Positions 48,306-61,548 are shown, numbered from the stretch's first letter. The stretch: 64,000 nucleotides of DNA from Stercorarius parasiticus (GCA_013396915.1 VWZL01002016.1:372001-436000), one strand, 5' to 3'. Numbers and translations are program-made. Notes: generated by a model from the letters alone, not told the origin.

Positions 48306-51300
48306 GATTTCCCCCTTTTATCTAGCCTTTTTGCCTTTTTTTTTTTTTTGTAATTAGTATGTCAATAAGGCACAAGCATTTATCAAATTAAACAAGATCC
48401 AGAATGAAAGACGTAATTTTGTACTTAGGAACGAGGAGCAGGATGGAATTTTACTAGCTAGATCTCATTTTATGTTGTTTAGACCACTGTGACAATTTTT
48501 GCAACAGTACAAGAAAGGAATTGAAATTTATATTTGACACTATCTTTATTTAATGTAGTTTTTTATTCTGTTTCCTAGCCTGAACATCACTTTTAATTCA
48601 GGAGATCAGAAAGAAGCAATGGAAAACATCTGTTTTCAGCTCTCACTTTTTGAAATGTTGTTGCTTTTGAGTCACTACAACAGATTTTTCTATTAACCAC
48701 ATTATAGTCTTATAACATGAAGGGCTAAATGCAGACTAAATGCTAACTACAGAACCCTCCAGATCACATCATAAAGTGTATGTAATAAAAAAAACCCTCT
48801 CCTCTGAGCTCTGCAACTTCATATTGTATTCTCCTAAACGTTGTCTTGCACAAATAATATGTCAATTCATGCTGTCTTCAACTTCCTTGCTTCCATGACA
48901 TAAACTCAGGGCAATCTCCAAAACCATGGTCCTGCCTATTAAGACCATGATGCTGAAGTCTGTCATAATTTCTATTGTGAAGCCACTCATGGCCTGACAG
49001 GCAAAACAGACAGCCCAATTCTAGCTCAATGCCATTTATTTCAACAGTTTTCCTTCCAATTTTCTTTTGTGTACAAAGCAAATTAGATGCACTTGTATAA
49101 CAATATTGCATTTCTGGATGCAAGCAGCGGTTCTGGGGATTTCAGAGGTAACATTGTCGTGCTTCATTCAGGGTAGTAGAAAAATGTGCACAAAAACATT
49201 TGGGTGAGCATTCCCCATGTTTTGTGTCTTTTCTTACAACAAAACAAAACTTGGAATGTTTTTGGGTAGCTGAAACTTGCACAGACTCACACGCAATTTT
49301 GGGAATGTCTACATTACGTGATGACTTGCCCTGCAGAGTTTAGGAGCTTAGGCTCTCTATTCAAAACTCAGATGCTTTTAGCCACGTCTTTTCAGAATTA
49401 TCTTACATTAATACCTTGCACTGTTGCTGCTAATTTGTGTTCTGATGAGGTGTAAGGAGTGGATTTAGTTGTGTAAGAACTATCTTGTACATCAGTAGAT
49501 ACTATATAACTTTTAATTACGATTTACCTTCTCCATAGTACAAAATGTGTCACTAAAAATATAGTAGCAAAGTAAAATAATTTCTACATTAAAACGGCAT
49601 CCAAAATCATATCTCACTGTCCATGGGAATGTCATGGAGTAGCCAGTGCCACCTCTACCTACCTTCAGTTCAGCTGATGAGCTCCCACCTGCCCATAATC
49701 CATCCCGCTGGGAATGAACATCCACAGGCATTTGCAAATCTAGACTTGACTCCAGAAGTATGAATACAAGGGGGAAACTTATTATTTTGCTAACTAGATC
49801 AGAATATCAGTTTCATGTCTACAACTGTCTCAACGTGTTGTTGCACAAAGTTTTCATTTTGGAAAACAGGCAAATAGTTGCCAAGCTGGAAAGGGAGACA
49901 GAAAGTGGCAACACAAATATGTCTCTATTATCTTTTCCTTGAAGCCTTCCTACCATCCAGATGTTTCTGGTGACATCTGTCTTTGCTCAGCAGATGCATG
50001 TCATTGCACAGCCCCATAACCTTATGCAGAGTAATTGAAAAAAACCAACATATACTCAGCTCAGCAACACCCTGTTTACAGGAGAAAAGCTTTAATTTCA
50101 GCACTTTCAACTTGGAGTGCTATTTGGAAACATTTAGCTCATAAAAAGTCTTACAGTGCATGCTTTGACCTCCTCATGACCTGAACATTTTGTTAACAAA
50201 GTACCCTGTTAATGTTTTGACCAAAAGAACTAATGTACTTGGGGCTGATTGTGTTGCCAAAGTGGTGCTTGCTCCTAAAAAGGGAAAGTTTTAATTCTAT
50301 TTTCAAAAGCAATATCTTACTCCTAACTATATATGGAAATGTCATCAATCAGTCCTGGAAACAGCGTGTGCCCTGCAGTGCATTATATTAGCTTGTGTTC
50401 CTGCGTGTGGTGTAACAAATCTCACCATACCATAGCTCACAGCGGAAGTCTTTTGCTATGTCTATTATCTCTCCACTAGCTTGAGTAGATGTGAATATAA
50501 CTTTTATTTCAATCACCAGCAATGAAGTATAAAGTAACAAGCTAATCTAAAGAGGGGATAATAAAATGCATAACCACTCGCAGACATATTTAAAGCAGAA
50601 TTCTTTGACTAAGGTAGTTTTGTTTGTGGGTTGTTTTTTTTTTAAGATGTAAACCACCTGAACCCTTCACCCTCCACGGGTGCAACCTTCTGCCGTTGGC
50701 TCTTTTTAAATGTAATAAACAATAATTTAGCTAAAAATGGATTTTAAACATTTTTATCAGTGCCCTTATAATACCTACCAAAGACTTCATCAACTGAAAA
50801 CTATCTCCTTACTTAAAGAAGTATGTTATTTGAGCATTACATCTACCAGGAATGCGAAAAGGTAGGTGTCTTTGAAGTAGCCAGTGAGCCGAGACTGTTT
50901 GGTCTTCATCTTTATAAACCAAATCCCAAGAAATCCCTGACTGATAGATTCAGCAGCAATGAAAGTAGCAATCACACAATCACATGGAAATACTATGACG
51001 GTAAAGAAAGGTGATAATTAAGAAAGCTTGCATTAGACAAATCAGATCCAATCCCTGCTAAAAAACACAGTGCATTGGGAAGTGCTGTGTGTGCAGTTAT
51101 CAATTACTAGCATATTTTAAAACAGTCATATTAACTCCCCTTTTTTGGTATGGAGCTCATCAAATATTTTGTATTCTTTTTTTTTTTTCATTGTCAGTTA
51201 TCTAACTTACTACTGTCTCCTTCATATGGGAATAACAAGCACTTCTAGGTCCTTTTAGAAGTGCCATTTAGGAATTCAAATAAAAGCAGTCATAGCTGAT

Positions 51301-51853
51301 TGGGTTAATATGCAAAAAGGGGTTCTGCAAGCCCCTGGTAGAAGAATTGTCATGGAAGAAAATATTAGTCAAGTAGACAAAATGCAGAAAAATAAAAAGT
51401 AAGAGAAAAAAGAGAAAAGATAATAAATGAGAGGTTTTGTGGCTTCTTAAAATATTGCCAGCTAAATGTAGGACAGTACAGACCTTGTCAAAATTAGCAG
51501 TCAACATGATGTAAGTGTGTAGGATAAAATCTATTTTGTTGGTGAAGAAAAGAAGACTATTGTAACTTATTTAGCTACAGGATATTGTTTCTGACACTTC
51601 GTCAGCATGTTCTTATTAATACGGAGGCTGAGCTTTATTTGTGTCAAAATTGTCACTTGGAGCCCTCACTTCCCTGCGGACTTCAGTTTCTTAGTAATCT
51701 GAAATTTCACAAAGTTTTTTTTTATTCTGGGGTTCAAACTCTATTTAATGCCAGAGTAAAAGTCGCAGATAAGCAGGAAGACCGAAACCCTCCGCGGAGC
51801 ACAAATCATTGAGCACAGATTCCTAAATCAAACATATTTCATGTAGGAAGCCT

Positions 51854-52087
51854 GATAATCATAGAATCATAGAATCTTCATGGTTGGTGAGATCACTGAG
51901 TCCAACCATACACACACAAAAAACCCCCCTACAATCTCTGCCACTAGAGCATGCCCTGAAGTGCTAGATCTACACTTTTCTTAAATACCTCTAGGGGTGG
52001 TGACTCAACCACCTCCCTGGGCAGGCTCTTCCAGTGCCTGACCACTCTTTCAGTAAAGTCATTCTTCCTAGTATCTAATCTAAATGA
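51854..52087 (-). mobile_element. CR1 LINE, 3' end, about 230 bp
   Basis: Starts with ATAATCATAGAATCATAGAA, the reverse complement of the ATTCTATGATTCT 3' terminal repeat that is diagnostic for CR1. It continues GAGATCACTGAGTCCAACC, TTAAATACCTC with AGGGGTGGTGACTCAACCAC, CTCCCTGGGCAGGCTCTTCC, AGTGCCTGACCACTCTTTCA and CTTCCTAGTATCTAATCTAA. A short 5'-truncated copy on the minus strand, less diverged than the other four CR1 pieces. Confidence 0.93.
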
Positions 52088-52359
52088 TGATCTATAAGGG
52101 ACAGTTCACCTTTTTAGAAAGCAGGATACACAGTTAAAGAGACTTATTTGGAAAAGTCTTTACCCACTTTTGCGGTACCTTATTCCTTGCAAAGACATTA
52201 CTATATGTTTTAGAAAGTTCAGCTAATTATAATGCTTACATTAAATACATAATATCCTGAGTTACAGTAGGCAGATATAAAGCTTTATGAAAACAATTAA
52301 ATGTGTTTTCGATTTAAGCCAATCTCTGTTAACCGGGGTTTGGGGGAAATCTCCTTCAG

Positions 52360-52720
52360 TGAGCATATTTTCATGAACAGTCTAGGTGATGGAAAACAGA
52401 AAGTCCTTATTAAATTTGCAGACAATGGGAAGGGTGGAGCTTCAGACATGCCGAAGAGCTCAGAATGATCCTGAAAACTGAAGTTACATGAAAAAATCAG
52501 CATGGTATTCAACAAGGAAGAACGCAAAGTACCACCCTTAGCCAGGAAGAATCAGCATCTCAGATGCAGGATGGAGAAGAACTGGTTAGGTGGACAAGGA
52601 CGGAAGACGATCCCGGGGTTATAAAGCACTGCTGGCTGAGTATAAATCAGCCGTGTCATCCTGCTCTGGAAAGGCCAAACACTAAGCTAGGACTTATAAA
52701 CAGGAGAAAAGATATGCAGC
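52360..52720 (+). mobile_element. Old CR1 LINE fragment, late ORF2 region
   Basis: Reads along the late reverse-transcriptase part of an amniote CR1: GTGATGGAAAACAGAAAGTC, ATTAAATTTGCAGACAATGG, ATTCAACAAGGAAGAACGCA, AAAGTACCACCCTTAGC, ACTGGTTAGGTGGACAAGG, GGGGTTATAAAGCACTGCTG, ATAAACAGGAGAAA. It is full of indels with no continuous frame. The plus-strand open frame from 52564 begins inside it and is not a gene. It lies about 270 bp from the minus-strand CR1 end at 51854 but is much older. Confidence 0.75.
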
Positions 52721-55138
52721 AGCTTCTGTTCTACTCAGAAAATAAAACCCGATGTTCTGCTTTAGTCAGTTTTGATGTCTCCACTTCTCAATCCACTCTA
52801 GCTCTATTTTCTAGGATGATTGTTACTCTAGACTTCGCAGTACTGTCTTCAGAGGATGTGGAGCCAACCACCGTTGGTGACAACGTGCTGGATGAGTGGG
52901 GCTTCTGCAGTTCCTCCTTCCTCCGCAGCTCTGCTGTACGCAGTGCCCCGTGCTGGGGCCTGGGCTGCTCCTTTTGCATATCTTTTTTTTGTTCCATTTT
53001 CATTTGAGGAGGTGGGCCCGAACCCCAGGTCTGACGATTGCTCTGCAATGTTTCCGTTCCTAATTTCTCCCAAACTCTAGGCTCACCTCCAAGTCCCTCA
53101 AATGGGAAAATGTCATTATCACATTTGTATTGTCTTTACCTCGGCTGTTCTGCAGCACCACCAGGCCAAACATCCGTGGGACAGAAGGTCAGGTCTCCAA
53201 GTATTCCACATAACTCATTGAGCGGAATGAAGAACTCTTACATTCATAATTTTAGTTGAGTTCAGGCCAGTCAGTAAACATCCTTATTCTGAAAAATATG
53301 TTGCACAGCTATTGAAATCTCACATTTTGTTCTGTCGGCTTTTAAAATCCTTCCTTAGATTTTGCTTTTTCTAGCTTGTGTCTGATGAGAATGAAGACAT
53401 TTACTTGGTCTGACTTAATTTTTCTTTATTCTGTAAACTGTATGCCCTTCAGAAAGCAGAAACTGGCCAGTCACAACTGAATTATCATAGACTGCATGGG
53501 GAATGGCTTCATGAGGAAAAGCAGTCACTGCTGAAGTCCAGTATTCCCTTTTGCCTACAAAAGGCTCAAAACTTTGATATTTCTATTGCAAGCTAGTAAC
53601 AACACTGGTTTCATTTCCACCCTCCAGACAACACACCACCTCCCTCAAGTGGTCAACAAAATTAGGTTGTTTTTTCAGCTTCAAGAGTTGTTTTTTGGCA
53701 CTGCCAGAAGAATGTGTTGAAGAATGCACTTTTTAAAAACAATATTAGTAGATCAGGTTTAAGCCATTCTGGAAAAATAAGTATTTTGAATGGTAGAAAG
53801 AGATAACACTCCCACAGAAACAAATACTTAGCTGGCATCACTTGGGCGCTGTAGACTTTTGATGAGAAGAAAGCTGAAATAGCTGCTTTTTTGTGGATGG
53901 GCTCTAATAGCTTTCTGCCTGCGGTTACAGGCATTCAGTTACGGTCACTGCCACGGCGGGGATTGTATAAGCACATAAGCTAATCAAAACAGTGGCACAT
54001 TTAGAAAAGCAGCACTGTTAATTCTGATGGCTTGCTCAAATCCTCATTGGAATAATTACAGTTTTCTTCTTTTGTTCAAAATGCTCCCCATTTAGAAACA
54101 GTTCTTTTGTAATTTGCTGCCTAATATGTGCTTGCAGAACAAACTGGAACAATGCTGGGGAAGAGCTCACGGGAACTCAAACCAGAATTACATAAATTAC
54201 AAAAACAGCAATAATGATGGTAAGATAAAAACAGAGAGGAAATAGAAATCTTCATACTTCAGGAAGCAACCCAGGCATGCACTGCCAGGCTTCAGGATAA
54301 AATTTTCTCATGGAACGGTATGCTGTAGGACTGCCTTGTAGAGAAACGTATATGTGAAGCAATGTCTTTGTATGTACGCCGACAGAATTCACCATGGCAA
54401 TGGGTAAAGAAATTCTTGCTCCTGCAGCCAAATCATGGTCTTCTACACATCACTGGACACCTGTGAAATTCTGTGGGTGTTATCCAGGATGAAACCAAAC
54501 ATTCACACTGGGGACCACCCTGTCAGGGCCCAAATGCTGTGATTTTCAGCGTTACCTCGTATGAGCAGACTGATAGCAAACACAAAAGGAAAGTAGTTCA
54601 GGTAGAATTGAGCAAGCAATGGAAAATCAGGAGCACTAGAAAAAATGTCTTTATTTCTAGTCTGGCAAAAGTTATCTAATAAACCTATCTAGCAAAAGGC
54701 TACACAACACATAGATTTAGAGAGGGGGCAAATAAACAGTAATGCCAAGTCACCAAGCAGTTAAACTAGTTAGTACAGGAAACACAATCCTCATGTTTCA
54801 AGGCCTAAGTCAGTCCCCAGCAGGAGTCAGGAATAAAATTGTGAAGTACGACACATATAGCCAAATATCTTATAAGAATTGCTCTTGCTAGGGGCAATGT
54901 TCTCTTCTAGGGTGTAATTTTTGTGTTTCTTTTGCTGGGTAAAACTGCAATCAGGTAGTTCCAACTACTTCTTTTAACAAAAGCCTGCTAATTAAAGCAA
55001 CACTACCCAGCCTCCTTCTTGGCATTAATGAAGTGCTAGAGGAAGGAAGCCTTAAGCATTTATTTTCCTCTCAGAGCATCTAATATCCCACACTACAGCC
55101 GGTGGAAAAATGGTAACCCATTTCCTGACCAAGAAAAG

Positions 55139-55171
<33 letters not shown>

Positions 55172-58100
55172 AGAGAAAACATATTTATCACAAAGGTTTG
55201 AAGTACAAAGTTTCTTTTGCAGTCTGTCTGAAAGTTGTTGAAAGGATAATGTCCTCTGCATATTTGAAAGAAATATAAGCGGTATGAAAAAAAGTCCTTC
55301 TTGCCTTACTGTAGCACCAGGGTGGTTTAGGTTGGCGGTTGCAGGTCTCTAAAAAATACGGCCAAATCAGATTGTACACAACCTGCAGGTGTTGTGAGAA
55401 AAGAACGTCTGAGGACAGCAGCCCTTGACTTGCAGTACAGATGTGAAGAGATGCACAGGAAGAAGGCAGCTTCAGACAACTTGCAAGGTCATCATTATTA
55501 ACTTTTGATTAACCTACATCTACGACCCCCAGCCAGTTGTCTGCTGTTTTCCCTTATTCTACTGCTCCCACCTAAGAGCTGCCTTTCATTCACTCTGGCG
55601 TCTGAGAAGCCTTTAGAAAGGCAAGCGATTCCTTGGTACCAGATGCAAGCCAAAACAAACTCCCACCTCTAAATAGCCCTGAAGTTTAGAATTGCTTGAA
55701 ATTTAAACTCATGTCTAGATCCAAATTTGGCTGTTTGAGGTCATCTTTACACATTTTTGTTTAAAAAATAGCATTGTCTGATTCCCCCATTTTTTTTTGC
55801 TTCAGCCTTTTGGGTCATGGTCAGATTGGCTTACCAGAGGCTCTGGTAACCTACTATACACATCCCATTCCCTCCCCTCTTCACTTCAAAATCTTCCAGA
55901 GATGAAATTCAAGATTGCCCGCTAATTGTAACAGGACAGCTTCTCAGACAGATGACTTTCCAAGTAACCTTCTCATTCCACTCATATTCGGGGAATGAAA
56001 AAGTATGCCAGAGCGTTATGTGATGACGGATGAGGGCCAACATTACAATTTATGTTTGTGACCTGGCACACAGATGGAAACACAGAGTATGATTCAGTGG
56101 TTTTTGCAGCCTTAATCCCTACTAAAGAGTGGCTCTGCCAAGGTAAACCTGACATTTTAAATGAAACTGCTTTGCATACACTGCATGGAACCTGAGATCC
56201 CACTTTTGTGCTGCGGTTTCCTTCTAAAATGTAGCTACTGCCTGACAGGGCAGAGTAAGTGTGCAGTCTGGGCTCCCCTGTGCTAACAGTATTTGGTCTG
56301 CTTCAGCAAATGGCAGTGACGAGCAGACCGTGCAAAAGGAGCGAGACAAATGTTTTTTGAACATGTACTGTTCAAGGCTGAGAAAAGGAGCAAAAATAAC
56401 GGCTGGATCCCACTTTCCTTCCCCACCCAGGCAACTCCCAAGCAACAAAATCCAAATTAGGCCCCACATTTGTAATAACATCACATTTCCTGGTGAATCA
56501 ATCATTAATCTGCAGAACTAGAAAAGGCAATAAAGGCAATATATCTCGTCATTAGGTCCACAACTCAAAACAAGGTTTTAGCACTGGGAGCAGTTTCCTC
56601 TTTCCCCTCGCCATTGCTTCTTTTGTGCTCTTTCTAAAAATAAAATATTGACAACTTTAAAAAGGGAGGAAGGGAAGGAATTCAGGTCATTTAGTGCTCG
56701 TTATAGCACCAATCCAACCCAGCACAAAAAGCTCTGCTTAAATATACAAGTAGTCAAAAACAATGGGGTTTATCCAAGAGCTTAAAGGTACCGCACTGAA
56801 GCCTGGATGTATCCGACTGTGCCCCTCTGCACCAGTGTGGCAGGAACAGCACTGGTTTTCCTCAGGCAAAACCCCACCAAAACACCTCACATGCAGCGGG
56901 CAGGTCTATACCACAAAATACAGCTCATCTCCCCACTCCCTTCCTCTCCCAAAGACCCTGCTGTGAGCATGCAATGAGGAGATTTATTTAGACTGAGAGC
57001 AAGTCGTTTCACCCAAACACCCCACGGTCATCAAATGTCATCAAAGTCATCGTAATCTCTGACTGTCACTGGTCAGTCCTGGAGTCAGAGGTACAACCTG
57101 TGTAGTGAATAAATTACACATCTCCAAACACTGCATAAGCCTGGGGAAAGAAGAGCACAGAGACAAACACCTAACACAGGCTTCCTCAGCCTGCTCATCT
57201 CTGCCCGCAGAGAACAAAAAGCATTTCAGTATCCCTGTGTCTTACCTCTCATCCACCCCCAGCCACTTTCTGTACTTTCCTTCACCCAGGCATAGCTTGT
57301 ATGCAAACAGGTAAAACTTCAAAGCCCCAGTAAAGTCAGACATCACCTTGGGCTCCGGGATGAGAATCAGAAGTGCAAGATGCTATCCAAGAGGTTGCAG
57401 GTAGCACTCCCTTGCCCACATTTACCCACACATGCACCTTTTCAAGCACTGATTTTTGAGCCTTCCCAGGAGCTCTCCTGCCTCATCGCCCAGGCCCTAC
57501 CAGAGAGGAAAGAAATTTCTATTTATCTTTGAACACGTGGCTGTCCTACAGGGACCTGTTGTTAAGACTCATGTAGCTGGTTTGTCTTTGAAACCAGTTT
57601 ATTCCTTGTGCTCTACTGAATATATACCAATAGGGCTGAAAATAGCTGCAGTAGTAATTTCTACATTTCTTTGGTTAAATAGAACCAGAACGAGGCTATT
57701 TCCAATCATCTATTTGGTCTAAGCCTACTAATGAAAAATGTTACAACCTGACCTTTTCAACCTCTTAATACTGCATTATGGGAGAGAAGTGTTGAGAAAT
57801 TCCTTTTCTTTCAGAAGAGAATGGTGGGGAAATGGCAAAACAGTTCGTGAAGAAATAAAAATCAGAAACATTTGAAAGACACAATTTTCCATTCAACTTT
57901 CTTAAAAAAGTTTTGAAGAGCAGAAAAGGGAATAATCCCATGGGTTTTTCTAAAGTCAAACAGGTGTGAAATGGGACCTTCCTAACACCCCACAAGTGCC
58001 AGGGAGGCTGGGTATCTGCCCTCAGCATTCTAAATGGTTTAGCTTAGCAATTCTTACTCCACCACTGCTCTCCTCCTCTAGCTTCTTCAGTAAATTTGTC

Positions 58101-59660
58101 CTTGACCGCCTGTATGCGAATACTGCCTGGCAGGGATAGCAGTTTTCTGATCCTTTCAGCAGGGTCAGTTTGGACTTCAACCACATTTCTAGGCAGCTTG
58201 ACACAGCCTTTCTCATGCAGCTAGAAGCTTTTCCTAATGCAGTGGAATCTTCTACTATTTAAATAATATTTTTTTCCAGAGTATAATTTAAACAGGATTG
58301 GCCATAATAATATATGTTTTGGAAATTGGAAAAAACGTATGATAGGAAATGTATGTTTTCTGCTTTCCATTGCTGATTTTGAGGCTCCCCAAAGCGGTCT
58401 CAAAAGCTTTGAAAACTTTGCTTGTGCTTTTATTAATCACATCTTTTTGATATTAAAAGTCAAAATACAGCAGTTTACAAGTCAACAAGCCTAGCACATT
58501 TTCTTCGCTATGCAATAGCACAGGATTGCATTAAAAAAAAAAAGGCGGAAAAAACCCACAGGGACAGAGAAGCACATTCATGTGTCTCTCTCTTTCTCTA
58601 GGTACCAGCAGATCATTGCATCTTAGGGATACTCCACATTGGAAGGAGGGAAAATCTAAAAGCAGCTTTGAAATATTGTTAGCTGTAAAAGATATGTGGG
58701 TACAAAGATGTATAAGTGAATCAGGACACCCTCAGCTCAATACTCCCTAAACATTTCGGCAAAGATAGAAAAAAATTAAAATACATTGTAGCGTAGGAAG
58801 ATGATTTTAGTTGGCTAAGCTGTAGTATAAACTTGGTAAACACTAAGACAGAAGATGTTAAAAACCTTTGGACTCTGCATTAGCACTTCTTTGACTAGTT
58901 AGACAGTAACTTTAGAAGCATATCACACATCATACTTTTTAGGAGAAGATTTAGCTATTTTTTATTGATGTAAGAACCCATGAGATTCACGGGTCACTTG
59001 TAACTTTTATTTCCAACAAAAGAAAAACAAGAAACTTACAAACAAAATCCCTGCCAATATTCAAACAAGGAGAAATGTAACCAAAGTAGTGGAAATCAGA
59101 AACCACACATGCATAGTCATGTAAAGGTGCTAGCATAGAGAAACACGTCTCCAAAGCATGCGCTGCCTCTTTTTAAAGCATGAATAATTCTTGTATGGGT
59201 TCCTGAGTGATGGCTACTCTCAAGGTCTGGAGCACTTCAGGATGAGATCCTGAGCAGTGCTGTCTGTGAAACTTTGCAGATGATCAAGGTGGCATCCCAT
59301 TTTTTAAATCTTTAAATCTTACCTGCACAAGCAGGTTTGCACAAACACTAATCCAATCCTCCTTCCACTGTTTTACCCAGATTCATTTGTTCTTCCTATA
59401 TAAATATTCCTTGGACATTTCCATCTTTATTCACTTTATGTCCAAAAGTGCATGCTCTGCAGAGACAGGCACACAAAGCTCTGCTGCAGAATCATTTTGA
59501 TGCATGAATACTGTGCCGGAACACTGCACAAGTCTCTAGGAGATGCACAAAGAATTTAAGACAGTCAGAAGTGGTGTTGGTATCTGCCTTTTGGATAGTA
59601 AAGGATTAAATCAGGAAGCAAAAAGGACTGATCAGCCTAAAAGGGATTAAGCCCACTCAC
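52721..59660. other. Unannotated intergenic sequence
   Basis: No gene I can support. A GC-richer stretch at 52840-53080 has overlapping open frames on both strands and is listed as an observation. Contains a 30-base A run. Elsewhere AT-rich and non-repetitive. Confidence 0.4.
55139..55168 (+). repeat. Poly-A run, 30 bases, followed by GA repeats
   Basis: Thirty consecutive A residues followed by GAGAGAGA. It could be a simple repeat or the tail of a retrotransposed sequence to its left. I see no recognisable cDNA or flanking target duplication. Confidence 0.85.
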
Positions 59661-59905
59661 TCCCTAAAGAGTGCTCTAACCACCAGATCATAGGGTACGC
59701 TTGGGCAAGAGCATTCTTCATTCTCCCTCTTGAAACTGAGCCACAGTGCAGCTGGGCATGCAAGAGCTACAGAGGCAGCCCAAGAAAAGGCAAGAAGGAA
59801 TATGATTGTAAGCTAGTGGTTAGGGCACTCAACTTGGAGGAAGATTGTTGAAAGGCTTAGCCCATTCTCCCAGGTCTGTTTTGAATTTTCTTTAACTCAC
59901 AACTA
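59660..59905. repeat. Palindromic tRNA-like repeat
   Basis: The left arm GAGTGCTCTAACCACC (59669-59684) is the reverse complement of GGTGGTTAGAGCACTC. The right arm AGTGGTTAGGGCACTC (59815-59830) matches that at 14 of 16 positions, with 130 bases between the arms. The right arm, preceded by GCT, resembles a tRNA A-box region (CTAGTGGTTAGG as in tRNA-Glu). A weak B-box-like CCAGGTCTGTTTTGAA lies at about 59870-59885. I remember abundant palindromic repeats with these words from turtle and bird DNA but cannot give a library name. Confidence 0.55.
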
Positions 59906-61482
59906 GTCCACTGACAAACTGAAGGGAAATGCATACCCATCCCAAGAAGTGAGGTCTAACCTCCAGCTTCCTCCCTTCCCAGGCAAGTACCTAACTAGTC
60001 AGCTAAAGCAAATAGGTCTCCTGATGCTGCTTCCTATGGTTCACCTTCAAGAGAAGGAAGAGATGCTCTTGTGTGGTATACAGTATGGCCTGGAAGCTTG
60101 GTTACTCCTGCAAGATGAAGAAGAGAGGAGTTTTCTCCTTGCCCAGCTGAGCAGACCCTGCATTGCAGTCATCCTGCTGCCTGTGAGAGCACCGTGACCA
60201 CTGTGTGAAAGGAGTGTCCCCCTGGTCCCCTCTCCCAGTAGGTACCTGTCCTCGGAAGAAAGGTATGCAGATGAGGCAGTTGAGTAGAGACTAGCACCCA
60301 GTATTTCCAAAAGGTCTACTATATTCTTAGTGGAAGAGGTGGGTACCTAAATTAGGTGACCTGACTGACCATAAGAGATGGCACAGCTCACGTGACTGGC
60401 ACTGAATAGGATGGGGAGGCTGAGCAGATGTAGAATACATCTCATGCTGGTTTGTGCATCTGTGTGTGTGTTTGAAGAAACATGAGCATCTTCCAGTCTA
60501 GTGATCTCTCAGGTAATGTCAGGAGAAGTTTAAACACACACACGCACAGACAGAGTGTAATGATCCAGCCAGACTGCTATAAGCTTTTGGCTTCTGCTGA
60601 TGCAAACCAGATGTTGGCGAGATCTGAATTTCTGAGTTTGCTTAAGTCCTTGGAGCATTGTTCTAGAATAAACACAAGAGGCATCTTTTCTCACTGTCCT
60701 CACAGCTCTTTTCCCTCTCGCACCAGACTTACCTCAGCTGAACAGGTTATTTATTGTCCATTGGGAAATGCCAACTACACAGCATCATTTGAAAACTTGG
60801 AGGGAGGAGGGGAAAGAAAATCACTGTGAAATTTTCCAGGCAAAACTGCATTTTTACCCTTCATTTGATCTGATACAGTGGTTTGCTACTGTCAACTATA
60901 GATCCATTGATATCTTTAAGCAGACCAGAGAAAAGCCTTGCACTATTCAGCATAGTAAGATAAATGTAAATTTAATATACGGCTCACTGAAAACTGATTT
61001 AGGATTTTAGTCAAAGAATAATATCATTCTCCTCTCCCTCGTGATTTAATTACTTCATGAAGAACAGGTGCTTGGATAGAGTGTACCTGGTTAAAAAAGA
61101 TCAACATCTGTCCTTTTCTCCTCGCGTGAGATAGTACGCACAAGAAATCTGCAATTTCAACACCAGCTAGAGAAACCCTATGTAATTCCACAACTAGCGT
61201 AAAGTGCCTTGATTTATGTCATCACAGATGTAGTACTACTGATGTTACAATGAAATTGGGGAAGGGGCAGGAGGAACAGGGAAGAGTAGGACCCTTCCTG
61301 TGCCAACTCTTCCCCCTTCTGACTAGCTGCCCCAAATTCGCTTTGCCTCCCAGATGTCTGCAGTCTGTGTCTCTGGCTCACAAATGGGAAAAGCAACCTT
61401 CTTTCCTGAAAGAAAATTGCTTCAAACATGGAAATTGTGGGAAGAGGCAGCAGACCAGACTATATGGCATGGCAAGGTCTCT

Positions 61483-61548
61483 GACCAAAATAGCCTAAAT
61501 TGCACTTATAAAAAGGACCAAAATAGCTTAAATTGCACTTATAAAATG
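61483..61548. repeat. Tandem duplication, 33-bp unit, two copies
   Basis: GACCAAAATAGCCTAAATTG and the following 13 bases are repeated directly, with two mismatches in 33. The high identity suggests a fairly recent event. Confidence 0.85.

Larger units (their letters stand above)
44146..51853. other. Unannotated intergenic sequence
   Basis: No supportable gene. Holds a 33-bp tandem duplication, a CpG-rich patch at 46.1-46.6 kb and a perfect 12-bp hairpin at 48279, listed separately, plus T runs such as 48336-48349. The open frames of 110-158 codons near 46-47 kb lie in the GC-richer patch and have no known domain. Confidence 0.4.

Noticed and set aside
52564..53007. 147-codon plus-strand frame as a gene
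   Set aside because: Its first part lies in the decayed CR1 ORF2 region, read in a frame that does not match the reverse transcriptase. The remainder has no family match.
59811..59890. Functional tRNA gene
   Set aside because: The A-box-like sequence is not followed by a foldable anticodon arm, and the B box is badly degenerate. It fits a tRNA-derived repeat, not a tRNA.
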